NCBI RefSeq assembly: GCF_032884065.1 | Contig: NC_088883.1 | Location: 28,471,355 to 28,535,354 of the forward strand | Source: Artemia franciscana | Taxonomy: Eukaryota > Arthropoda > Branchiopoda > Anostraca > Artemiidae | Direction: 5' to 3' | Length of the DNA: 64,000 nt | Shown here: positions 12,670 to 25,165 of the stretch, one piece after another | Layout: the number at the start of each line of letters is the position of its first letter | Position numbering within the stretch: position 1 is the stretch's first letter | Notes under the pieces: model-generated | Told to the model about the DNA's origin: nothing | The model's input: only the letters and a program-made list of their open reading frames with translations | The model's database searches: none | Translations under genes and position numbers: made by a program

Positions 12670-14235
12670 TCTATCTATATAAAAATAAGTTGTCTGTCTG
12701 TGGATGTGTGGATGGATGTGTGGATGGATGTGTCAGGTGACGTCACCTGAAAAAACTGGATTAGGTGACGTCAAAACTGAAAAAACTAAAAAAAGGCAAA
12801 AACTACAAAAAAAACTAAAAACTAATAAAAAAAATAAAAAAGCTAAAAAACTAAAAAAACTATAAAGGTAAAAACCAATAAAAAACTAAAAAAAAACTGA
12901 AAAAACTAAAAAAAGGCAAAAACTACAAAAAAAACTAAAAACTAATAAAAAAAAGTAAAAAAGCTAAAAAACTAAAAAAACTAAAAAAACTAAAAAAAGG
13001 TAAAAAACTAAAAAAAATAAAAAATAAAAAAAAACTAAAAAAAAGGAAAAAACTGAAAAATAAGCTAAAATAAAGGTAAAAACCAATAAAAAACTAAAAA
13101 AAAAAGGAAAAAACTAATAAATGACGACACTCAAAGAGAAAGCGACCAGGACAAAAAACTAAAAAAAAAGGCAAAAACTACAAAAAAACTAAAAACTAAT
13201 AAAAAAAATAAAAAAGCTAAAAAACTAAAAAAACTAAAAAAAGGTAAAAAACTAAAAAAACTAAAAACTAAAAAAAAACTAAAAAAGGTAAAAACTAAAA
13301 GAACTAAAAAAGAAAAAAATAAATGACGACACTCAAAGAGAAAGCGACCAGGACAAAAGGAATGTTCGATTAGCAATCAACAAAGCACCGGGACACAGGG
13401 AGTATAAATGACGACCAGGACACAAGTAAAAAAAAAAATTAACAAAACTAAAAAGAAGGTAAAAACTACAAAAAAACTAAAAAGAAAAAAAAACTAAAAA
13501 CTAATAAAAAAACTAAAAAATCTAAAAATCTAAATAAACTAAAAAAGAAAAAAAAAGGAAAAAAATAAAGGAGAAAAACAAAACTAAAAAACGAATGTAT
13601 ATACAGACCGGTACACCGGGATACAAATGACGACCGGGACACAGGGAATATAAATAACGACCGGGACACAGGGACACAACTACAACGGGGACACCGGGGG
13701 AAACAGGGGGATATAAATGACGACCGGGACAAAAAAACTAAAAAGAAATAAAAACTAAAAACTAATAAAAAAAACTAAAAAATCTAAAAATCTAAATAAG
13801 CTAAAAAAGAAAAAAAAAGGAAAAAAATAAAGGAGAAAAACAAAACTAAAAAACGAATGTATATACAGACCGGGACACCGGGATACAAATGATGACCGGG
13901 ACCCGGGACACAGGGAATATAAATGACGACCGGGACACAGGGACACAACTACAACGGGGACACCGGGGGAAACAGGGGGATAACCTGACAATCTATTTAT
14001 ATGCAAAGACAATGGGACAGCAAAGAATGTTGTATATTCGCAAGTTTTACGTAGTTAAAACCATATATATATATATATATATCTATATTCACAGGTGGGA
14101 CATAGGGACACAACTACAATGGCGCGTAACTATTATGGCGCGTAACGACTTACGCGCGCGGGGGGGCTTGGGGGGGCGCGAAGCGCCCCCACCAACTAGG
14201 TGTTGGGGTGGCGCGAAGCGCCACCCCAACAGCTA

Positions 14236-14236
<1 letters not shown>
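12670..14236 (+). mobile_element. Non-autonomous Helitron, 1.57 kb
   Basis: The 5' end is TC followed by a tatataaaaataagttgtctg block. The 3' end is a GC-rich hairpin and then CAGCTAG with a T after it, the Helitron signature (5' TC, 3' CTRR behind a hairpin, no target duplication). Two TGACGTCA sites lie at 12738 and 12765. The interior is an A-rich tract of ctaaaaa and ggtaaaa units (12775-13560), then copies of a gacgaccgggacacaggg minisatellite (13400-13980). A remnant of the helicase 3' coding end (13981-14055) is followed by the conserved gcgcgtaac region. It has no protein; movement would need a Rep-helicase from elsewhere. Confidence 0.9.
14158..14236 (+). other. Helitron 3' terminus with two GCGAAGC-loop hairpins
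   Basis: Two consecutive palindromes each close on gcgcgaagcgc. The first is followed by accaaCTAG and the second by caacagCTAG, so the terminator signal appears duplicated. The second CTAG ends the element. The same double structure ends the copies at 32,066, 35,043 and 42,773, and on the opposite strand at 37,456 and 38,995. Confidence 0.85.
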
Positions 14237-14290
<54 letters not shown>

Positions 14291-14312
14291 GAGGCCAACA
14301 TGACTTTTATTT
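14237..14312. repeat. (TA)n array after a Helitron 3' end
   Basis: TA repeats (14237-14288) directly after the CTAG end, then a short AT-rich spacer before the foldback. Confidence 0.9.
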
Positions 14313-14725
<413 letters not shown>

Positions 14726-14814
14726 ATTCTAATTAAATGGTTTTTGGGATTCAGGGGTATTCTTAAAGAACTGGAACAAAATTATAACTTTCCAAATTCG
14801 AAAAAAGCCAAAAG

Positions 14815-16380
14815 AGCGAGGTATTGACGAGGGGGCAAACCCCCTCATATTACGTATGAGAGGGAGTTTTTTCCCCTCGTCAGTACCTCACTCTTTGCGC
14901 TAAAGTTAGTATTTTGTTAAATAATGGTCGATATAAACAATAATTTGTTTTGTATTATTTTTCGGCCAATCTTAGCATTTGATATTAACTTCAGTATCTT
15001 CTCAACTATGATTTTTATGTGATAATAAACCAAAAGCATTGTATGCTCTCGGCTTATGGTCGCTATTAAATGAAAAAAAAACAAGTTTTTCCCAACTGAA
15101 AGTAAGGAACAACATTAAAACTTAAAACGCACAGAAATTATTACGCATATCAGGAGGTTACCTGCTTCTCAGTATCTCACACTTTACATTGTTGTTTGAC
15201 TCTTTGTTCCAAAAATTTAAGAATGACTCCTGACACACAAGGACCGTTTAATTAAAATAATGAGCTTTTTAGAAATTCACAAACATTTTAGCGCAAAGAG
15301 CGAGGTACGGAGGTGGGAGCAACTCCCTCATATTCGTAATAACAACCAAAAGAAAAATCTAAGAAAATTGCGGTTCAAACAGTTGGTGGTATGGAACTGT
15401 AAGTAAGGAGTGACCCAGCTCAATAGTAACCGAAACTCTAAAAAATGGTTTAAAAGAAGGATTTTGATACCAATATAAACAACAAAAGAATCGGCTTTTT
15501 ATGCTAATTTCAAATATATAAATTTCATTAAGTTTATTTTTACCCATTAAAGGTTACAAGTCTAATAAAAAATTTTCTGATTTTTGAAAAATGATGGAAA
15601 CGCCCCTAAAAGTCAAGTGATCTTAATGAAAGTCTCACCCCCAGATTCAGCGTATCAGAAAACCCTACTGTATAGGCTTCAAGCTCTACCTACAAAAAGG
15701 TGGAATTTTGTATTTTTTGCCATCACGGATGAGTATTTATTTGTCAACCCAATGGTCCTAGAATATCACATCAGAAGAGGGCTCATTAGAAGAAAATTAA
15801 AAGTTCTAGTGCCCTTTTTAAGTGACTAACAAAATCGGAGGGCAACTAGGCCCCCTCCCCCGCCAATTTTTCCCAAAATTGTCCAAAAAAATTTAAGATA
15901 GCCATTTTGTAAATCATAGCTGAAAAGCCCAATAACTATGCCCTTGGGCATAACATGGCCCCCACCTCACAGCCCCAGGGGAAATGTATTTAGTTATAAA
16001 ACTTACCCATTGTTTACGCATAGTATTTGTCATTGGGATGCATGCATACATTTCCGGATGGGGGAAGGAACAGTTTTCTGCTGGGGGTTTTTCCACGGAG
16101 AATTTTCCAAGGGGAGTGAACTTGTCAGAGGAAATTAGACACTGCGGGAACTTGCCAAAATTCTGATACAAGATTCTCTTTATGTCTTGCTTTCTCTTTT
16201 CTGTCTGAATTTTACACGAGGAGCGGTTTAAGAGTTGTTGTCCAGGGTAAATTTTCGCCGGGTTTGAATTGTCTAGAGGACATTTCCATAGTAAAGGGGT
16301 TCCTCGGTGGAGGTGGGGTCAGATTTCCTGTGATTATTTAAAAACGATCAGAAACTAAATAAAAAAAAAAGTTTTCTACT
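14815..16380 (-). repeat. Cluster of dispersed repeats A and B
   Basis: A arms lie at 14815-14910 and 15070-15335. A minus-oriented B segment follows (15360-15880) with the ctcaatagtaaccgaaactct and tctacctacaaaaa blocks. After it comes the ttccacggagaattttcc-type segment (15900-16330). The short frames inside are readings of the repeat. Confidence 0.7.
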
Positions 16381-16725
16381 GAAAGTAAGACTTGACTTAC
16401 TTGACTTGACGCTCTTGCTCAGCAGGGTCGCCAGCGTGGAGGGAACTGGTTGACAACGCCTTAATCAAAGTAAGGAGCGACATTAAAACTTAAAACGAAC
16501 AGGCATTATTCTGTATATGAAAGGTCTATCCCCTCCTCAACACCTCGCTCTTTCCGCTAAAGATTGACTCGTTCTCACAGCTCTATTTTTTAAAACAGTT
16601 AAAAACTTCAGCGTAAAGAGCGAGGCATTGGGTAGGGGACAGTCCCTTTTTTATACAGGATGATTTCTGTTCGTTTTAAGTTTTAATGTCGCTCCTTACT
16701 TTCAGTAGAAAAAACTTGTTTTTTT
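16381..16725. repeat. Foldback repeat A carrying a small insertion
   Basis: The left arm (gaaagtaaggagcgac, split by the insertion at 16390-16466) through cctcgctctttccgctaaag mirrors the right arm ending near 16725. Confidence 0.8.
16390..16466 (-). mobile_element. Short 5'-truncated SINE insertion inside repeat A
   Basis: 77 bp flanked by the direct repeat aaagtaag (16382-16389 and 16467-16474). On the minus strand it ends in an AAGTC-type repeat tail. Uninterrupted copies of family A nearby have gaaagtaaggagc at this place, so the empty site is known. A different SINE family from the one at 986-1306. Confidence 0.75.
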
Positions 16726-16739
16726 TATTTAATCGTCGG

Positions 16740-18864
16740 AAGAGGTCAAAAATTAAGCTTCAGAATAGGTGCAAACGGGTGCACACTTTCAAGAATCACT
16801 TACAATAAGTGGCGTGTGTCGAGCAAGGTGAAAGTGTGCCAGGCGTGGCGTAAATTGTGCCGCAATTGTGGTGGAAACTGTGTGACACACTTGGCGCACA
16901 GATATGTACCCCAGTTGATGGGAAGTGGGTGCCCCCTCGATCAGGTGAAGCTGAGAGGAAATATTTTTAAAGCCATTGATTTTAAATGGATCACCCCTTT
17001 GGTAAAATGGATCAGCCCTTTTAAGTTAGTCATGGTATTAGTTTTTTCAATCAATTCTATAATAAATAATAATTAATTCTTAAATAAACTCATTAATTCT
17101 AATAGATTAATTTATCCGACGTTGTCACTTTTACTGGTAATTTTATTTGTTGAAAAGCATATGTGCTTTGGCCGGCGTTCTGATATACTGAATACTGTTT
17201 CTACTGATGACAACCTATCGCAGCACTAACCCACTTAAGTCCAACCTATGTTAACTTCCCCCCTCCCCAACCTGTCCTTATTCTGTCCCATGAAATTCCG
17301 AAATTTCTGAAGTAATTTCGTATACCCTCTAGCCACCGAATTCAAGCCCAAGCAAGTGCTGCTTCCCATCTGGCCTGTCCAGAGACGCTAACTGAGGTGT
17401 AGGGGTTCAATTGCCCATAGATATTTTGTCACCCTCCTCCTAGACTTTGAAAATACTTTCTTTTGGTATGTTCTTCAAAGATATTGAATATCTATCAAAG
17501 ATAACGACTATCTGGCCGGATAGTCGTTAGCAATCTGTCTTTCATATAACTGGACCTAACAACCTTAACCTTTTTTTCATTAAAAAGTGGGGGGGGGCAT
17601 AAAGAGTGGGGTCAAACCAAAGGCTTCTTATGCGGTATAGCTTATAGCCTACGGTCGCTCAAATGAGCATCTAAACTGCATTTTAGGTAAACTCTCTGGA
17701 AAATATATAGCATACCTTCCTCAACTTCAACCTATAACTGACCACTATAATTACCCTTATTTTTGATATCCTAATTTAAGTACTAATAATTTAAAATCCT
17801 AATTAAAACTATCTTAATATCGTCTCAAGCCGCGAAAAATCCCCCTGTACCTATGCCGCATTTTACATCTTCAATGAATCAACCCTATTTACTTATAATA
17901 CCGTTTACACAAGTGAAGCTATCAACTTAGTTAATTTTCTCATAATCTAACATAACCTCTCCAGTATCTAACTATTGGTAACTCGACAGTCCAGAGACAT
18001 CCTAGGACAGCCTTTCACTGTAATTACCCTTTGGGACTTCCAAAGTCCTTGTCTTATTTCGAAGACATATCCAAGTCGACTGGGGATGGGGGGCATATGC
18101 CCCCACCCCAAATCTTTGGCTGCTCCCCCTATATTTTAAAACAACACCTTTTCTTGGGATATTATCATTGACAAGTCCATTGTTTTTTTTTGTTTTTTTG
18201 TATTTTCATTAAAAAAAAACCCTTCAAAAACATTGAAAAATACATTGTGCCCACCCCCTTAATGTTTTGCGAATTGATTCCACTGCTTATCTCCTTATCC
18301 TTCAAAAAATTTTAACTATGAAAAAGACCTTTTTGCCTTGTTTATACTATATTTTACATCCTCACTGAAATTGCCTCCCCCCCCTGTAACTAATCATTCC
18401 CCATACATAATTGAAACCATCTCACCCAATTACCCTATCCAATTATTTTTAGTGCAACCTCACCTGTCCATTGACTTCCTAAGACATAAAACTTTCATTA
18501 TTGGCATGCTTGAAGACTTGCAACGTTCTAGTATTAGTTTGAAGACTTATCTTCCTGTCCTTCCTAAAAAAAAAATCTTCCTCTACCTCACTTGCTCTTC
18601 ATTTTAAATCTTCACGAACTCAATTTCCTAACTGCCTATTTCCACCTCTTTGCTTAGTTTATCACCTAAGTTCAGATAACATCGCTATACTAAACACGTG
18701 GTTAAAAAAACGCGAGAGTCGATAACTTACGAAAGTCTGGAAAACCGCGCTGCTGTTACACTAATCCGTGATTTTGCTTTATTTTATATTCATTTATTTC
18801 CTTTTATAGTTTCAAAATGCCTTTCGTTTGAAATTTGTCAGTGATATAAACATTTATTTTTCAG
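16740..18864. other. Non-coding stretch before the VWDE-like exon
   Basis: Probably intron or upstream flank of the exon at 18,865. It holds a short palindrome (17503-17528, arms aacgactatc) and three loose copies of an attttacatcttca block (17865, 18350, 18600) in C/T-rich DNA. No further exon of the VWD domain was recognised, though its N-terminal half must be encoded upstream. Confidence 0.45.
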
Positions 18865-19690
18865 CTTGAATTTGGCTCAGGCCATATACTTCGGATACAT
18901 AATAAAGGGGATCCGGGCCTCGCTGTGTCCCTCAGGCTGTTGCCTACTAGTCCAATCTCTCAAGGCCTGTGTACTTCCTCACCCCGTGACACTCAATATG
19001 TGAGCCTCTCTGCTGTATTAGATGATATAAAAAAAATGAATGCAACTCTTCAATATGCGTTTTCATCACAGCCTTCGATTGAAACAAACCAAGAAATTCA
19101 CAGCAGAGATTGTGGATTCAAGAAAGACCGTTGGAAACCGTTGATATATGGTATTGACATGACTTATGACGTCATTGATTTGGAAACACGTCAGCCTTTT
19201 TTGACCAATGCGGAACGAGGTAGGAAAAATTCGCCTAGCATCTTGGAACCACAGGGGAATGGAGTTACGTGGAAATTAAAAAGTCGGCGAAGTGGAAGAA
19301 AATATTTAGATTTTGACAAAAGTGATGAAAATGATTTTAACGAAGAGGAGATAATCCGAAAGATTAAGCGTAGGATGAGAACTCCAACCTTGTCTCGGAA
19401 ATTAAGACACACACAAAATAAATTGTTCACTATATTTGCTGATTTTTATGAAGAGGAGGTAATACCAATTATTCAAGAAGACGAAGAAGAAAGCGGGGAA
19501 TCACAACTCACTGGATATGAGCCTGAGACAAAGTCAAAGAACTTTGTGAGCATTAATTCGGCATTGAACGAAAAAGAAATAAGCTTGGCACTGCGATGCT
19601 CAACTATGATCCTCGAGATACCGATTGTCACTGATTGTGCTGAATATCTCACTGATTTTGTGATGAAAGTGGTGAATTTCTGTGTTGCAA
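18865..19690 (+). CDS. Internal exon, VWDE-like protein (end of VWD domain and following linker)
   Basis: Open from an acceptor (tttatttttcag, ending 18864) to a donor (gtaagt at 19691), 826 bp, giving about 275 residues starting LEFGSGHILRIHNKG. The front part resembles the end of a von Willebrand factor type D domain (GxGHILRIHN... then SQGLC, where VWD domains have GLCG). A charged linker follows, then a cysteine-bearing segment, ALRCSTMILEIP...DCAEYL...NFCVA, matching the VWDE region between VWD and the first EGF module. The one leftover base joins the next exon in frame. The protein would be secreted. Its GLC motif lacks the usual following glycine. No start codon is here; the GTG at 18925 is internal. 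Confidence 0.75.
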
Positions 19691-21268
19691 GTAAGTAACC
19701 TTTCATTCAATTATTGGTAGTCTAGATAGGACTAGTGGTTTTAAAAGAAGAAATTTAATGTGAAAATTGCTTGTAGTATGTTTTACCAGTTTTTCTTCAT
19801 TTAACCCTACTTAGAGCCAACTATATACCACATAATTTACGCCTAGGAAGGTACCTTAGGAATTATTCGGCCATATTTCTTAATAGAAAGGTATGCCTCC
19901 CAAAAAACATTTAAAATCACTAAAAATGAAACAGAAGTTTTTAATATTTTCGATTAAAATGCTCACTAAAAACTTTTGATAAAAAGTTCACTCAAAACTA
20001 TTTTTGATGTTTTAGCAAATATACAAACCAAGCTATATATATCCCATGCGTTTTCTCGTTTCTTGATTACGCCACTCTTTTTATTCAAATAGATTTAACG
20101 GCAAAGATGCAACGTTGACGAAATAAAAAAAAACGGAAAAATGTATTTAAAATATACAATTTGGGCGGGTATATATTTGCGTATAAGGGGGTGGTGGTTA
20201 AGGTAAAGTGAAGTGCTCTTAGGAATGATTTAAGTATTTTAGGATTTTCTAAAGTTTTTTTTCCAATTTTGTAGTCTTTCCATTGAGTGGGCCTAATTTT
20301 AGACTAATATCAAATTTTTTTCTGAGTCTGATCGAGTTCAAATTTATTCCGCTCTCCCTCAGGATTTTTCCCAAGATCTTGAAACATCATTTCTCAGCTT
20401 GAGATATTTGGAAAGTGAATGTATCAAATAATACTCTCAATAACTAAATATGTTATTTAATTTCTTTAGATATTTTTTTTAAACCTTGGGCTTTTTGTTG
20501 GAAGTGTTAACTTCTTTCTGACAACCCTGATTTCATCGTCTTTAAATACTAGGTCGTGATTATTCTATTGTCTACGCACCATTATCTGATCTTTTATACT
20601 TGAGCATACGAATCATGAACTGAGCAAAAATGATCTATAAAATGAATTTGGAGCATGTCAAAATCATAGGTTGTAAGTGCCATGGGTAATTAAGTTAAAA
20701 AAAAGCAACGTGGTAAGTAATTATGAAGCCTTGACCGAGATCTACACGCTAAATATGAGAATCCTCCTTGCTTATGAACAAGAGGAAGTCGTTAAAACAA
20801 CAATTATTTTTTTTTTTGTAAGGGAATTCTTATAAATAAAAACATGCAAACTCTTAACAAAAAGTAAGTTAAATACGATACCCTGATGTAGCTGTTATTC
20901 CAGTCTAATAAACCATTCGTGATATGCAAGCACATTCCAAAGGGGAATGGGGCATTTGCCCTGAGAATATTAGAGATAGTAATATGTATACAAAAATATT
21001 AAATAAATATATGAAATATTTAAATAATAAACTAATAAGATAAAAAAAATAATTATAAAAAATGTTGATATTTTTATGATCTTCCAATAATCTCTTGTTT
21101 ATCGATACATTTTGCCGATTTTATTTGATTGGTCCCCATTTTCGCTGTGTATATGCCCGGTACAGATACAGGGGAGGAGTGTGGTGACATCGCTAGAAAG
21201 GTGGGCTTAGCAGTTTTTTGAAGCTGTGGGAGGTTCGATTATGTAAAAATATTCTTAAGCCATCATGA

Positions 21269-21621
21269 GTACTTCCGTATCATATGGTACGCAATTGAAT
21301 TTTTTATCGCGAAGATCAGACAATAACCGGTTTTCACGGTCTTTATACCAGACAATTAGCTTCGACTCGGTGGAAAAATACATTGTAGCTACATTTTAAT
21401 GAAATATTTAGTTGGTATTTTGGTTAGTTTGGGCTACGTATTTAATACAATGCGGTGTGGGCTGCCCCTTTCCATAGTTCTTTATTGTAGTTTCGAGAAT
21501 TTTGTAACTAAACTATTATATTTTCATTAAATTTTGGTATAATTTAATTATATATTGGTATATGTTATTATGATTAGTCTAACTTCCCTTCTCGAGTGTG
21601 TACCATATAGTACGGAAGTAC
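21269..21621. mobile_element. Miniature inverted-repeat element (353 bp)
   Basis: A 22-bp terminal repeat at 21269-21290 (gtacttccgtatcatatggt) is matched by its complement at 21600-21621 with one or two changes. The interior is AT-rich and non-coding. The superfamily is not assignable; target duplications are unclear. Confidence 0.75.
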
Positions 21622-22039
21622 ATAATCATATAGCAAAATAACGAGTAAGTTTACGTAATTTTTTCGTATTAACGGGGATGGAGGGCTACTAAAACCTCCT
21701 TTCCCATATAATGCAATGGGAAACCAGGCACTCCTCCTAAAAACTAAAATACTAGATGAAAATGTACTCCTGAATATTATGATAGCCTAACATATAGTTT
21801 TCTCTCTGTTCCTCACAAAGAGACTATTGTATAAATATACATTTATTTTTTCTATTGAAATTATCCTCTTAGAATTACCAAAATAATGTGTAATACGTAC
21901 TTTTGAAGATTATAAAACGAACAATGTTTTCCCCTTTATATCCTCTCTTAAAAATTGATTGTTGGATAGGCTACAGTATGCATATTCCTTCCCTATTCAG
22001 ATTCCCCTCCTAAAAGTATGAAACTAATATTCAAAATAT

Positions 22040-23000
22040 ATTTTTGAAGATGTCAAAGATTATTTATAAGTTTCCCTTTGCTCCTCCCTTTGTAAAATTA
22101 AATTTGGAGGAAAACTTTGTAAAGCGTCTTGGGAAGTTTAGAAACATAACTTAATTTCTAAAAGATCGATTGGCTTTAAGTGATTGGCACGAACGAATAA
22201 TTTTGATTTTTTTAAATTTAGCCGATTATTTTTATAAACCGCGTAATTTTATTTCTTAAAGATCGATTGGTGTTTAAAGATTGGAAAGAACCAATAATTT
22301 TGATTTTTTTTATTTAGCCGATTATTTTTATTTTTTTAACCATTCTAATTGTTTAGACCAGCCTAAAAGTGTGAAAATAATATTCAAATATATTTTTGAA
22401 GGTGTTAAAAATTGTTTATAAATGTCCCTTTGTTCCTCCCTCTGTAAAATTAAATTCGGAGCAAAACTTTGCAATGCATCTTCGTAAGTTTAGAAACATA
22501 GTATTTCTAAAAGATTGATTGGCGTTAAATAATTGGCACGGACAAATAATTTTTTATTTAAATTTAGCTGATGATTTTTAATTTGCTTTAACCATTTTGA
22601 TTATTTTTTTAAATATATTTTTTCCGTAACGAAAACAGAGGAAAACTCTCTACAGCATGCTCATAATGCTTCATAATGGATAATGCTTTACAGGATGCTT
22701 AGGTGGTTAAACCACCTAACTTTATTTCTAAAAAAAACGATTGGTGTTTTAAGATCGGCAAGAACCAATAATTTTGATTTTTTTAATTTAGCCGATTATT
22801 TTTAATTTATTATAACCATTCTAATTATTTTTCTAATTATATTTTTTCCAAAACAAAACCCCAGGGAAAATTCTGTAAAGGATGCTCATAATATGTTAAA
22901 CCACGCAACTTTATTTCTAAAAGATTGATTGGCGTTAAAAGATTGGCAAGAACAAATACATTTGATATTTTTCTAATTTAACTAATAATTTTTGTTCTTA
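22040..23000. repeat. Diverged tandem repeats in the intron
   Basis: An aaaagattgattggcgttaa-like block recurs at about 22160, 22259, 22512, 22731 and 22918. Each is followed by an aacaaataattttgat block and an atttagccgattattttt block. Spacing is irregular (about 100-250 bp), so units have been shortened or expanded. Confidence 0.75.
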
Positions 23001-23987
23001 TCATTAGGCCTATTTTAATTGTTATTTTAATTCAGCTGGTTAAAACTGCGTCTGTCCTTTTCTTATTACCTGATGATGTTCATGTAAGAATAAATTCTTA
23101 CAAATCGAGGTTGTCGATTCTTACAGTTCAATTCTTAAGTCAAACTTAAACTTATAGTTTAACTTAATCAAACTTAAGGACTCATAGTTTATACGCTGTA
23201 TTTAACTTGCACAACAACATAAGCAGCTTTTAATTTTGCTTTTTTTAATTTTAATTTTTAAATTTTAATTTGCTTTTTAATTTGACTTTTAATTTGCTAA
23301 ACTATTGGAGATTAGACTCGTTTGGATCGTTAAGATATTTCTTTTCTGAAAACGCTTCAATCTTTCACTCGCGCATAAGGTGCGTTCTGATCACTTTGAA
23401 TCTTAAAAATGACACTAGAACTTTTGATTACTAATTCAATCAGTCCTCTCCTAAGAATATACGGCCACCCTTTCTATAAGAAATCTATATGCCCCCAGGA
23501 CATAACTTACAACCCTTGCCCCTAGAGGTGCTAAATTCTTAGTTTATTAGTTTTTCAGTTTCCTTGATTTGGTAAAATTTGAACTCCCCCCCTCCCTCTC
23601 AGAATCTTGGTGAAATTACGCCGCTGAATAGGGGGCCAAATCTGGAAACTCATTTTTTTGGCCGCTATTTTCTACTTTTTAGGTGGAAGGAGGGGGTTCT
23701 TTTAGAAGACGCGGAATTCTCGTCTTACCCCTATGTGTGCACATACTAGCCTCCCTGTAAAATAATTTCTAAACTTTTTTTAAATTTTAAATGATTTCCC
23801 ATTCCGAAAATTCCCGGGAATATTCTTATGGAAAAGATCTAGCTTTTCTTCCTCTACTTTTGAAGTACCAACATTTCAAAATTAATTTCTTTTGAATAGA
23901 AGGTAAGAATATCTTTCGCGCTCTTTCAAATCATGGGTTTGCTACCCGTAAGCTAATCGGTTTTCAAAGCTTGTTGTCCTATTCCAG

Positions 23988-24236
23988 ATTATCATCGTAT
24001 AATGAAGACATCCTCTTTACCAAATTTAATTGCTTTTCTCGAAGACCACTGTGAAGCCAAGGTTGTCGAAAATTTTCATACCTTTGCAACATCTGGCACA
24101 ACAGACTGGGAACCACCCAAAAATATAAAAAATGCACTCAATTGTCCGTCCAGTTGCAGTGGTCATGGTATTTGTCTCGAATTTGGCTGTATTTGTGACC
24201 CAGGATTTTTTGGTGACGACTGTGCCAAAATGACAG
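23988..24236 (+). CDS. Exon with one EGF-like module, VWDE-like protein
   Basis: Acceptor ttgtcctattccag (to 23987), donor gtaatg (from 24237). The base left from the exon ending 19690 plus 'at' gives an in-frame codon, so the two exons join as ...CVA-NYHRIMKTSS. The segment ends in an EGF module, CPSSCSGHGICLEFGC followed by ICDPGFFGDDC, with six cysteines spaced C-x3-C-x5-C-x4-C-x-C-x8-C. The preceding leucine-rich segment with one cysteine (LIAFLEDHCEAK) also matches the VWDE layout, where a similar stretch leads into the first EGF module. The exon leaves one base (g). Secreted or extracellular-matrix role expected; the exact function in this animal is unknown. Confidence 0.85.
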
Positions 24237-24379
24237 GTAATGTCGTCAATAGTATGTCATTTGAGTGTCAGGAATTCTGAGCCATGAAGCATTGGTCCCT
24301 GAAATTATTTAAAATTATTGTGTTTTCATTTAAACAAGGTGCCTCAAGCCTATCCATCTGCTAAAATTAAGTAAAATGA

Positions 24380-24500
24380 CAAATTGCCCATCTGGTTATT
24401 GTTTTGCCCCCTAGTATATTTCTTGACGTTGGCTGTATTTATGACCCATGGTTTTTCGGTGATGATTGAGCCACAATGACAGGTAATGTCGTCGTTAGAA
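24380..24500 (+). pseudogene. Decayed duplicate of the EGF exon end
   Basis: Compared with 24143-24253, this stretch keeps ttggctgtattt, tgaccca, ttttt/ttttc and atgacaggtaatgtcgtc, including the donor site and the first intron bases. The last cysteine codon TGT has become TGA (gattgagcc), and upstream cysteines are lost. The duplication therefore included exon plus intron start and then decayed. Confidence 0.8.
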
Positions 24501-25165
24501 AAAATTGAATACAATTTAGCCTATTTAATGAATATTAATAAACATAAGAATTCCAGAAACTGGAAACCTGATTTTCAAAAATCTAGGGTACAAAAATTCT
24601 AGGGCATATCTAGGTTGCAAATGAAATCTAGGTTACAAAAGTTACATTGTAATATAGAATCAATTTTTGTCTTTGATCAAAACTTATTAAACAATGTATA
24701 ATTGTATATGTATAAATTTTTTCTCGAAAACTGTACTACATTTTTTTCTTGAAATTGACACATTACCGTTTCGACTATGAAAAAATGACCTATAATGAGC
24801 ACGACTTTGGGATAGTTCGTTTCTTCATCCAAGCCTCCTTGATACTTTTTACAAATCGTCTACTGACTGAAATTCGAGAACCCAGAAGGTTGAAAGCCTT
24901 GAGTACAAGTAGGAGGAGTTTAAAAATGTAATTGGTTCGTTGAAAAATCAGTCGTTTTGAGCTATTAGGGAAAAATACTTCCACTTAATAGCTGTGAAGT
25001 GAGTCTCGGATTCTTAATTGCTTCACATTAAATGCCACCCATTGTGGCAGAAGAATCAACAAGAGTTTCTCAGCAAGTGTAAACTAGCTTCATTCGGTAA
25101 TTTTATGTCGTTTACTAAGATTGTTCGTGATAAGATGATTCTTCGGTTTTCCGGTGACAAAAACT
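24501..25165. other. Non-coding stretch
   Basis: Low-complexity AT-rich DNA. The two overlapping frames of about 60 codons on opposite strands (24749-24984) have no recognised homologue. Confidence 0.4.

Larger units (their letters stand above)
19691..23987 (+). other. Intron between VWDE-like exons
   Basis: GT at 19691 and AG at 23987. AT-rich, with a MITE (21269-21621), diverged tandem repeats (22040-23000) and a B-like fragment (23400-23530). No other exon is recognised. Confidence 0.65.

Noticed and set aside
13131-14012. Phe/Ser-rich frames such as FFSFLVFL and CPGRHLYSLCPG
   Set aside because: They read the T-rich strand of the ctaaaaa tract and the gaccgggacac minisatellite inside Helitrons; the same frames appear wherever these repeats do.
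17503-17528. Short palindrome (aacgactatc arms) as a terminator or regulatory hairpin
   Set aside because: Ten-base arms in non-coding eukaryotic DNA without a transcript context are not enough to assign a role.
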